Part shown: positions 45,163 to 57,100 of the stretch, one piece after another
Position numbering within the stretch: the first letter of the stretch is position 1
Layout of the letters: every line of letters starts with the position of its first letter
Assembly (NCBI GenBank): GCA_963978905.1
Contig: OZ022258.1
Span: 37,633,282 to 37,697,281, forward strand
Direction of reading: 5' to 3'
Length of the DNA stretch: 64,000 nt
DNA from: Trichostrongylus colubriformis
Lineage: Eukaryota > Nematoda > Chromadorea > Rhabditida > Trichostrongylidae
Notes under the pieces: model-generated
Databases searched by the model: none
The model's input: only the letters and a program-made list of their open reading frames with translations
Told to the model about the DNA's origin: nothing
Position numbers and translations under genes: made by a program

Positions 45163-48100
45163 GTGTGTTCGAATTGTTGCAGGGGTCCGAGAAGTAGAAT
45201 TCGAGAGAGGGATGAGAATAGGCATCGACTTTGCGAAGCCGTCATTTGTGCGAGATAGCCGATTTCTGGTCGGCTTATATACCAGGGTGAACTGACGGGT
45301 GTCAGCGAGCTGTTTGGCGGCACTCCCTTACCCTGACAAGGAATGGGGCTACCATCTGGGTTGTTTGCTGGCCACCGATATATGATCAAAGTTGGGTGTT
45401 AGGGAAAGTCTGGAGAGGTTAGGAACCCATTTGGGGAAACAGATGGGAATCGTGAGTGGTGCGAAAGGCTTGAGGCGAAAAAAAAGGACAGACATCCTAA
45501 TCACTGGAAGGCTATGTGCAATGGGTGGCTTATTCGTAAATTCACTTTATAAAATCAAGTGTAGTTCTTAGGAGTATAGGTAGTGCGCAGATCCCAGTAC
45601 CTGTGTCGCTTTTCGAGTTCCGAGCAGCCGAACGGAATGGAGGTATGGTGACTGTCGATATATTATCAAAGGAAGAGGCGACTCTATAGGTCGTCGTTTT
45701 TTTCCGAGCTACAGCAGCCTCTTTCATCAGCTTTTGCTCTACCCCTCCCATAATGTCGGCGAGTTGACACCTTCATCGCAGGCAGAACAAACAACGTTCG
45801 GCTCTTTCGTAAGCGAAGCCGTCGATTCAGTGTCAACGATAAGTTCTGTCTCAGCCCGACTGACGTCGGAGATTGAGAAAACTTTGTCAGTCGAGACAAT
45901 CGGACAGCATACGTCTCTCGGACGGACACCTCTGATGTGGGAAATATTGAAGCGGTATAGTGATATTTTTCAGTACAATCAGTTCCACATTACTTTCCAT
46001 TACAATGAATGGAGATTGTCTTTGCGGTTGAAATTTTCTCGCACCTTTTTTTGCACAGTCAGAAGCATTGGACAAACACGATTGGATTTATTTAAGCTCC
46101 AAAAAGACAATGAGGCGGTACTCGCTTTTTCCTTTGGGGGTACATATGCTAGCCGATCACACGACCGAGATACCTTTTACGATTACTCAGCTTCTTACAA
46201 GGAAGGCCCATCAGGTCATGGTGAGCTTTCTCAAAACGGTTTTTTGCATTTTATAGGGTCACATACATGAAGCAAAAAACCGGTCTCAAATTTGGCTAAA
46301 TGGTTTTAGGGGGCCCAGAAAATGGTTGATGCTTCGATCCCCACTGAGGACAAATTTTTGCATTTTTCTAGTTTTCATCCATTTGTGCTCATGTAAGGCC
46401 ATAGTGCAAAATATGTGCAAAATCAATTTTTATTCTACCAGGGAACCGATATCTCCAGTATTTTTGCGTACTTAGCGAATGACTGATTTGGACCTGCCAA
46501 CGCTCATAACAGGGGAACTAGGCGTTTTCCCGCAAATTGCGTGTGATATTCATGCTCAGGGGGTCGAACTACCCTAGATGGCAAGTTTTCAGCCTAATCA
46601 TGATTTGGACCCAAACTCGGAAAATTGGGCGACGAATAGTACTACTACTGCCATGGTAGAGCCCTCAACGAAAGGAGGTCGCTAGCCGATATAAAGAAAT
46701 ATTTGCTATCTTTTGCCGTTGCATGGTGTTGCTAGGTGCAGTTCACTTGGAATGCGTTGTTTTTGCACATGCTCCATTGCATTTAATCGAGGCTGTTAGT
46801 TGTTCGTCCGTACAAGAGGAGCAGTGACTGTGTGCCCATGTCCACCGCACTGTCTCGAGTTTGGGTCCAAATCTCAATTTGGATAGCATTTTGCATCTAG
46901 GGCTAATTGAGTGTTCTGAGCACGAATATCACACTAGTTTCGCAGGAAAACGCTTGGTACGCGTGCTAGGGGCGCCGAAGGGTCCAAGCACTTCAACCAC
47001 AGAAAGCTTGCAAATGAGGTCACTTTCGTGCACCAGCGACGAAAATTACAGTCATTTTGCATGTGCGCAAATACTATAGCGCTGGACAAAGAAAATTAAG
47101 AAAATGCAAAAGCGAAAACGTCGAGGGGACTTGAACCACAAACACCCCCTCCACCATGCCAATGCCAATCCATCCCCCTATCCATTCGGCCATTCAACCA
47201 GTGGAAGTGTCATACCCTGTGCGTCCCCTATCAGTTTTCTTTGCTTCGTTTAGCAGTTACCATAAGTGATTCTACATTTTGAACCAGCTCGCAGTGGTTT
47301 TGGCGTAGGTTTGAAGACAGACTTTTGATATGCAGATACTGAACGCCGCAGCTGGAAAGCATTGCAACAAACTGGTCAAAATTGCTTCTTTCCAAGTAAC
47401 TTTTGTCACTCATTTTTTGACCTCCCCAAAACCATTTAGCCGAATTTGAGACCGGTTTTTTGCTTCATGTATGTGACCCTATGAAATGCAAAAAACCGTT
47501 TCGAAAAAGCTCACCATGACCTCATGGGCCTTCCGTGTTAATGATATCTCTATCATAGCATATCAGCACTCACACTATAACGTGCAGAGCCAGTTAGCTA
47601 ATGTCAACACTGAACCGTGAAGATAAAAGCTCAAGAAATTGTCCATGGGAATTTAAAATTTTTGTGAGCTATACTTTCATACCACGGGCCACATACAAAG
47701 TTTCACGCAAAAAAAATGAAATCCGGCTGAGGCCGGCAAGTAACCTTTAACGGGGTGGGGTGGCCGGCACGGGGTGGGGACTCAAAGAAGGAGCAAACCA
47801 ACATCGACCGCGGTTATTTAACACATAACGTAACGAGGCTATTTTCACCGTACCCGCCTGTATGGCCAGATGTTTTTATCTATTCTTCAAATGGTGCAAC
47901 ACAGTGTGTTGCACTTGGCCACCCAGGACCGTCTTTTTTGTGTTCACATGAAACCGTCGATTTGTTCAGGCTAAAGCGGTCAGGATACATCTCCGGATAT
48001 GGAGAACAACATATACAGTAGCGCTCAAAAGTATTCGGCCAAATACTTTTTTTGCCATAACTTTTTTTTCTACTTGACCAAATTTGACAAAATTTTAATA

Positions 48101-51100
48101 TGTGGTGCCTGAACCTATTGGCAACATTTCCTTCTACTTGAGTGCCGCTTGACTCTTTTATGGTTTTTTACAAGAACTTACTACAAGACCACCGAAAAAA
48201 AGAAAAAGGCTTGGTCAAGAAAAACGGCTTTCTTTACAAAAAGAAAACGAGCAAGCCTCAGAGACATCAATATTCTGTAGAAAGACCGCGACTTTTGATG
48301 ACAGCGGCACAGCGGGACGGCATAGGGATGGCACTGCAAAAACAAAAAATTGCATTTAACCGCGTAACTTATACCGTTGAGCGCCAAAATAGTATAGTTA
48401 GTATGCAGTGCCTTCAAGTGCAACATACTAAAATTTCTCTTAGATTGGTCCAGTCGGAAAAAAGTTACAAGTGAAAACCTCAAGTGAACAACCATTTAGC
48501 CGAATACTTTTGAGCGCTACTGTATGTCCATCAATTTACTAGAAAATTTGGTTCGCGTTAAAATCTCACTCCTAGGCAAAAACTAAACTTTTGTACAACT
48601 AGGCAATTAGGTCCGCAGTCAATAGAAAAGTAATCTCAGTCGAAGTCTCATCTGTAGAGGTGAGTAGTTGCCCTGTCAATAAATTTGTTATTGCTTGCTA
48701 TGGTGTTCAAAAAGCGTGGTGCCAGAATCGTAGCTACCTTTTGGAAGGGAAAGGTCCCAGAAAGATATGTTATTTTCCACATCCGAAAACTGATCGTAAC
48801 AGCTTTCGAACACGATTCGATTTCAAAATACGAAAAAGTGTGGTTTGATACTGGTGCAGCACCATGTGTTGCACGCGGTACGTTATGGGTTAAAGGCGGG
48901 GAAAGTCGGACGAAAAAAGAAGTAGTACATATGGAAGTTGAGATGCCTAGTAACAGGACAGTGGAGAAAAAACGGATAGAAATGGCCAAAATGTGAGAAT
49001 TAGGACCCCTTCCCACCGTTGGTTCTAGGCGCGGACGACATTCCCGTCAAGAGGCGTGGTCTGATCTAGTTTTTCATTGGCATATTGTCAAGTAAACAGA
49101 AGGGAATGTTTGAAAATACGACAGCATCTACTTTTTGGAGTGAGCTTCAAGCTAAAACTGCGAAAGCACGCCGCAAAACCTTCGATCCTGCCGCATCTCC
49201 TTAGCAGCTCACCCCAGTCAATCGGAAATTACGTCATCCGGAGGCGGGATCGACCTATCAAGAGGCGGACAGATGGCCGATTGCGGCGTTTTGCGGCATT
49301 TCTACAGCTCGGAGGAGCGCTTTTTTCACTGGAATTTCGCCACAGATAGCTTTCTTAGGCCCAGGACTACTATGTCCTACTATTGACTTCTTGTAGGGAT
49401 TCTCCATCGCCACATTACCCCTAATGCTGTCTTTAAACCGCGCCACTACCGCCGACAGCTGTTCGAATGTTGCTTCAAATGCGCTGATGTTCTTCCCGTT
49501 ATTCTATTTCTGCATTGAAACAAATGGAATTCCTCGAATCCTTTCGTGCTTCTGTTCATGTACTTTAGTTATTCATGTTATTTTGAAAGGATTCAGAATT
49601 ATGGAATATCCGACACGATTCGGTTGAATGAATGGTGTAACGGATTAGCACATATCCGTTAAGCATGCAGTGTGGGTTCGAATCTCGAACGAGAACAAAG
49701 CCTAGCTCATGGGTAAGCATCCTCACAACAACTTTCGCATGTGGGCTGCGACAAAAATCAGCAGGTTTGAAATACAAAGCATCAAAAATCACCAATATTC
49801 ATTTAACATAATAGACGACCACATGGTACACACGTGATTACGCGACCACGCCCATCACCAGCGGGGCAGCTAAAAGATTGTTTGGGCACAAGACTATAAG
49901 CGGTACAGGGCCGCTTCACCCCTTGACATACAGGTAGTCACCCTCGCCTTACACCGCATCCACAGTATCAAGTACCACCGATCTTTACCTCTAGTACCTC
50001 TATATGAGCCCTTCGCGGCACAGACGAGCGCAGCAGGCTTGCGACCACTATTTGTGAGGAACTACTGGCGCTCCTTTCTCTCCCAAGCATAGTGTTATGC
50101 GGCTCATAGTGGATTCTTCATGAAAGCATGGAGAGCGGAGATCTGTGAGGGCCCGGTAAAAAATCGGAAAGGGATTTGACATGTGTTAAAACCTTGATAA
50201 GTGACATGACAGCAGTTACGATTCACTGTACATGCGAACTATTGTAACCAGCCCCTTTCTTGGCCCGTCCCATCCTTTTTGAGAACAGACTGCGGGAAAG
50301 GAGTCTTATTTCTCGGGTTTTTGACCGTTATATTTTGCTTTTCCTCACTTTCGTGAAGTTAGCACATTGCTCTCCATATTTGTAATCTTTCCATATTCGG
50401 CCGGAATTACTCCTTTCATTCCACCTTTCCTTCATGTGAGTTCGTCATTTTTAAACCCCATCTGGCCCCAGGGATCACTGAGATAGGAGGACTGCCGACA
50501 GTGAGAACTTCCAAAGAACTTTCTATTTGAGGATCCAACCTACTACTCGATTTTTCAGTTCAACTGATCAACTTCTTTCGAGGCTTCCTCAACCCATTCT
50601 TACCCTGACGTCAGTTTTTCGTTCGTTACACATGTACTCACTTGTAGGTGCCCGTGATTCGTTCTAAGAGCATTTTCCAACATCTGAGATACTCGTTCGG
50701 TTATTTCCATGCTTTTCAAGCACTTGTACTGCTTTCCCTTATTCCTCGGCTGTCACTCAGCGCTCTACAATGGCGATCTCTATTTCGACAGCAATGATGA
50801 AAGAAGTGAGAACATCAAATTGCGTCCCGCTAACACAGCCTTAATTTATGAGTGAATCATTTCTAGGAGCTGACTGCATCGCTCTTTCGGATATCGACAC
50901 CTACAGTTATCTAGGTGAGCATAGTAAAGCCTTTTGGAAGCACTTTCCAAATGAGAAAGGGAACATAGCGCTTACTGCTGTGCAGTATCGTGTATTGTGT
51001 TCCATTGCACAAATAACGCCCAGCAACAATGCAAACATGTGCTTCTGGTAGGCAACGTTCATACTCTCCGCTGCCGCGGCAGGGCGTGGCTACGTGTCTT

Positions 51101-54100
51101 CACCTCTCCGCCTCTGCCACACTGCCTCGTTGTCTGGTCATCTCCGCACCTCTACCGTACCGCTTCACCTCGCTACCTGTGAACGCAACCACGCCCTGCC
51201 GGCGCTGAGTATGCACGCCCGTTCAGAAAAGAAAGATCCATGTACATATTTAAATAGGAACTTCCTTCCTTTCTTCTTAAATAGAAAATCACTATTGTAG
51301 GACGAGGAAGTATGAACTTTAGCCCAGTCATGGGAATACAAAAGAACATCAATGGCGTTTAAATATGTGAACCACTTCTATTACAACCCCTTTTGCATTT
51401 GGATTTGATTCACACACCCCTAAGCTCCCTCCTGATTGTGCCTATGTGGCTGAGTATTAACATCATACTCCTTCAGCACTGTAGTCGGGTCTTCTGAGTA
51501 AAATTAGTCGCAATAGGTGCCGTGGAACACTATACACTATACATATGTGTGCACAGCAATTGCACTCCCCTTTTTTCACATTTACATGGGAGCCTCAATT
51601 CTCTATCGCCTCTGACAGCCTCATTTCAAGGTGACAAAAGTGTCACACAAAGTGGCGAGCAGTGCCTTCCTTGGAGAGAGGTGTACGACATCATTGTCAA
51701 GAATTTGGCGAATAACCCGCAAGAATTGCAAGCGTATCAGAAGTAGGTGCCTCTTTTTGATACCACTTCACAACTCAATATAAAAGAACATGGGTATGCA
51801 AACATTCCAAAATGTCGTAAAATGCTTAAGCGAAAAAAGCCTTATAACTTCTGGAAAAAAACGCTGCACGTGATGTTCGTTCAGAAAGTACACTTAAGTA
51901 TTGTTTGAAGTATAACTATTGAAACTGAATGCTTATTCTTAGTCAGAGGACAGAAAAGTGTCTTTGTCACCTTCCAAAGGAGGATATCCACTCAAAATTT
52001 GACCTTACATAGATATGCCGACTAGCACACACACCCACGTGGTGTTTCGCGCAAACTACTGTACGCGAAACACCATGTGCGTCAGTAGGTCGATCGAAAT
52101 TGCTCCTTTCTGGAGGACAGAGTACTTCAGCGCACGCTCCTCATATTTTGGGCGGAGCTAAACACGGTTCATGTGTGGTCTTCGATTCTTGTTCCATGCC
52201 CTAGACATCCCTAGCTTGTATCGTTGCGCTCTCCAAACCGAGACGAATCCAACGTGCTTAGACCCTAACATTCCCTCCTTTTTGAACGAGATTAAGACGG
52301 TGCGACATTTTGCAGAGGATCCATCCGTATTGTAGTACTACTCGTGCAAATTATGCATAGCCCTTTTCGCTTGTGCTTCGGGCAATGATAGAGTTACGGT
52401 GACCCATTCCCTCAAAGCTTCCTGTGCAATACCTGCAGTCCTTTTGGAGAAGAAACGTTCAGATTGGCTATGAAGATGAATTGCTTTGATTATCTCACCT
52501 AGTAGTAGGCAGAGGCTGTGCAAGAATGTCACCATGGCTACTTAAAGACGAGGATGTAAGCTTATCAGGCGCTCTTAAATGAACCGGAACGGGTCCGAAA
52601 CAAGAGGAAGATGCAAAGAAATGAGCCTTTTGTAACGAACACTCAAGGTTAGAAGCGATAATCGGTGAAATAACCCGGATCCAAAAGCGCGACGCTGCGG
52701 TGTGTATTCGCATCCCAACACCCTGATTTTCCCAGTTGTCCACTGTAGGAGACGGGCGGCGGACCAGCGTTAGTTGTAGCACCTGACTCCCAGTTCAGTG
52801 CAGTGGCCATTCCCTACTGCATTAGCATTCATGTAAGTACATCTAGAAACAATATAAGAGAGAATAAAGGAAAAAGTAAAAGAGAAAACAACTTCATATT
52901 AGAAACATCTCCTTTTGGCACCATGCCAAGGCGTCAAATTGGCGAGTTTGTGCAATGGCGGGCACTTGAACTCGTCCACACGATCTGTCCTACCGTTAGC
53001 CAAAATTACCCCCTTATGTCTTTAAAAATGGTCGGAAGAGGAAATTGGCTTCTTTCTTAGCGATGTGTTGCAAGATTTGAAATTCACTCATTAAAGTCAT
53101 GCAAAGTAGTGAAAGAAATGGTGCGTGCAAACATATGCAAGTCATCTATAAGATGAAGCCCATCATAATCACATAGAAAGGAAATGAAATAACATGAATG
53201 AAACACCATGGATGCAAGAATAGAGCTTATATTAGTTTGTACGATAATTTTGCGACGTCTTCGCATAAGTTTTTGGTGAGAGCTTGCAGAAGCCTGTAGG
53301 TGGATGCACGAAGAGGGCACCCAGTACATTTTCTAGTCAATTTGGATTACTCCACTCTCTCGGTCTGCGATGAAGATGGCCGTCTCTCGAAACGATCACT
53401 GTTTGTAACCGTCTCTGTGTCTGTCCCGAGGCTTCAAAGCCAGCGACAAAGCCATGACAATCACAACTACGTTGAGCAGGCTTGAAAAACACGTTTCATT
53501 ATCTTACCCTCATTTTGGAATTTAAAAGTTTTAAACTCATGAAAATTTCAGATCTTGAAAATATCTACATAGAATATAAATAACAGGATCTCTCTTCACA
53601 GCAGTGACGCAGTTGCAGCTTCAGTGTAGAATATTTAGCTAAAAATAAAAAATAAAAGAAAAGGTTTGAATGTGTGAAAAACGTTGTGAGGCTCAATGTT
53701 TGATTTCGAAAGGCTGAAAAAATTTTACAAAATTTTGCGAAAGGAATTTGAGCCTCTTGGCAAGCTTTCGGCGCCTAACGCCTCTTTGAGCCTGAAATGA
53801 AGCAACGTATTTTATTCTATTAGGTTGATTCATAATAAATCGGACAAATTGATCAATTTTAATCATTGTCGTACAACTTTTTTACGACAACAGGGATTCA
53901 CTTGAAATATACTCCATCTTTATCGATGACATTCTGCCACGGTATAGGCAGATCATGGATGCCCTTGCTCCAGAAGGCCGGAAGCTGGAGCTCGAAGAAG
54001 TTGCCGAGTGCCGCCTTGACCTCGTCGCGAGTTTTGAAGTCTTGGCCGTCCAGGTGGCGTTGGCTGTGGGAGAAAAGGTGGAAATCTGAAGGGGCCAGGT

Positions 54101-57100
54101 CTGGGGAGTACGGTGGGTATAGAAGTACGGTCCAACTGTACGACAGCAGCTCGGCCTTGGTCGATCTTGCGAAGTGCGGTCTGTGGAAGTAGACACGTTG
54201 TCGTGCTGGAAGTAGACATGTGACCGCCGCCGTAGCGAACTTTGGACATTGGCCTTCAATTCTCGTAATTGACGAACGTAGACGTCGGCGAATACTGTGG
54301 TACCTTCATCGAGCAGCTCCCAGTACTCTACGCCGTGTACGCTCCACCAACCGCGGCTTTCGTCTTCGATGGGATAGTCGCCTGACGCAAACTTCGAATG
54401 CTACAACTACAGTGTACTTCTGCCGGGGGCATGCTCCTTGTGAACTTCTATCAGACGTCTGCCTATATCCGCGGGTTCCTGGCCAGATAGCGATATAAAT
54501 AGTATGACGTTGCGGATGTGGTCTCTGGACCGCTTGAAATCGTGCGGCATTGTGGCGGAATGAATTTACTTTGGAGTGAATACTTTGCGGTACTTTGAAA
54601 AGCTTCTCATACTCATTCCAACGGTACCTCGCGCGTCCATTTTCGTTAATTCGTTACTGAATTATGATCTCTAGAAGTCATCACTACCATTTGTCCGATT
54701 TATTATGAATCAACCTAATATATACTGACACTTTTTGGAAATGGCCAGTTGATATGTATCCGACTGACTCGCAGCTGCCACGTACCTTACCGCTACCGCC
54801 TTGATGAGTGGAGCAGAAACTTCCCAGTACTCTTTTACAATGGGCTCGATTTTTTCCGCAAAATTTTGTGGAAGCTTTCGAGTCTTTCAAAATGAAAGTT
54901 CTGAAGCCTCACAAGTTTTTCGCACATTTAGACTGGCTTGAGGATTCGGGACAGAAAAATACCCAAAAGAAAAGGTTGCAAAAATTTATCTACCACATAG
55001 TGGGATAGGAGATACTGACCGAGTAACAATACGTACAAACGACTAACCCTTAGGTGTGAGGAACAAATGATAATTGGACCACCTCACTTTACATAAGACC
55101 AAGGTGGCTCTCTATCGAGATTCCTGAACTCCTAGATGAGACGCTTTTGATCTTTAGAATGAAACTTCGTTGATTCGCTAATTAGTCTGATATCTTGACA
55201 ATCAATCTCTCTCTCAATCTCAATCAGTTTTTCTGCAGGCAAATGCTACCGGAGGAAGTTATGCTTCATAACAAGTGTCGTGGATTGCTTTTGAATCCAA
55301 AGCACCCATTCGTGAATCTGACTCGAGGACTTCAAGGAGGAGTAGCATCTAGTTCACTAGCTCCATGGTGCTACTATCGTAAGAAGATCGGGAAAAAGGT
55401 AGCTAAAGTCTGGAATAAAATTAAGGCTGAGCTGAGATGTTTACTCTCATGTACCACGATGGTCGCATTCAAATCAAGCATTTAAAGGCACATTCCACGA
55501 TCACTGTGGTACCCTCCGTGGCCAGGTAGATCGACTCTAGCCACGTAGGCTGTACCTTTACAGAGACGTTAGTGTGAGTTACCCAAAGTAGACAGCGGGA
55601 CTCCACCTGCAGCCCAGGCCCGCCCACTCCACCCGTGGTTGCTGGCAGTTACGCTGGTAACGGTGGCAACAGCGTGGCAAACGACCCCTCATAAGATGAG
55701 GTGAGATAAAGGGAAAATTTTAGTAGAAGTTTCAGTAGTCGACTCGGGGAAAGAGATGATATCTTAGTTTTCCTAGATACCATCCAGACTCAATGACACT
55801 CTCACGCGGTAATCGCGTACAAGGCCATACGCCAGGAGGCCTTATTTTGCCATTTTCGAAGGCATTTTCAGATTTTTCGTTGTCGGCGTATTCCTCAGCG
55901 CCTCTCATCCCATAATTTAACGCTTTATCCCATCAAGGTGATCCAAGAATCTGCCTCTGAAGACACCGTTATATTTAATTTGGGTAGATAGTGGAATGTG
56001 AAATGGGGAAATTATAAGCAATGCAGCAGTAGAGAAAGAAAGAAATGGAACGTTTGACAGACCAAAATTAGGACCAGCTTCCTGTCACTGATCCTCAGCA
56101 TGTGCTTTCGTGTCCTTCGCATCACTGAAGTGATTCAGATAGTGAGGGTGGCCAATCCAACATTGTCCCACCTCCTGCTACTACACTAAGACCCATCGCT
56201 CCGAAACCCACCTAGACGGGGTGACAAGGAGGAGTTAGCAGCTTAAGGCGTTATTCTAACGCTAGTTCCGCAAGAGATTATCTTTTCGAAGGTCACTCTA
56301 CAGTTTCGAAGCGGACGTGTTCCCAGTTCTGAACCTCTCCATTACCTTCAATGGTGACCTAGAAATCACAAAAGTTTCATTATGTACCGTTACAGAGGGA
56401 TGGGGCACTTTCGACGTACGGTAAACGCTTTCAATTCGTAGTTTGCAGCAATTGCGCGCACTATGCCTTGCCAAGATACTGAGAATTTATTGGATTTTTC
56501 AGTGTAAGTACCCTTTTTTCTCAACTTATCGCTTATTCCTTATTCATTGCCTCTCTGCTTTTCCTCCTTTCACTTGCTGGTTGCTAGCTGTTCTTTCGCC
56601 TGTTCAACATCATCATGAATGAAATCGAATTGGCCCTCTAGACATCAAATAACAGTGCCGTTGGACTTCTCTGCCCGCCGACAGCAGGCATTCGTCCACT
56701 ACACATAATGTGCAGCTCGAGGTGAGGCCGAAGGCACATCGTTGAACGCGAGTTTTGCTATACACTCTTGGTTTGTTTACAGAAGAGTTTTTTATTCCAA
56801 AAAAGCTTTCCTTCCTTGCCTACCTCGCGGTGACTTCAAAAATGCTCACTTTGTGTTACCAGTAGGATACATCAGGCTAATCTTGAACGTATAGAGGGCC
56901 GTTGCGATTGTGATTATGTGATGAGCACCCATCTTAGGATTTTCTCCCCAAGCTCCGACCGCAACCTACATCCCTAACTGCGAACATTTCTTCACCGCTC
57001 CACGCGGAGGACTGGGTACAGCTTTATTGGCCTAACGTTTCGACCTTCTCGTCTTCTTCAGAGGCCTGAAGGTGGCTCGAAGCTCTTGATTTGCAAAATA

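Noticed and set aside
48142..48474. 110-codon ORF inside the second Tc1-end MITE
   Set aside because: Lys-rich by AT bias, no helix-turn-helix or DDE motif; non-autonomous element interior.
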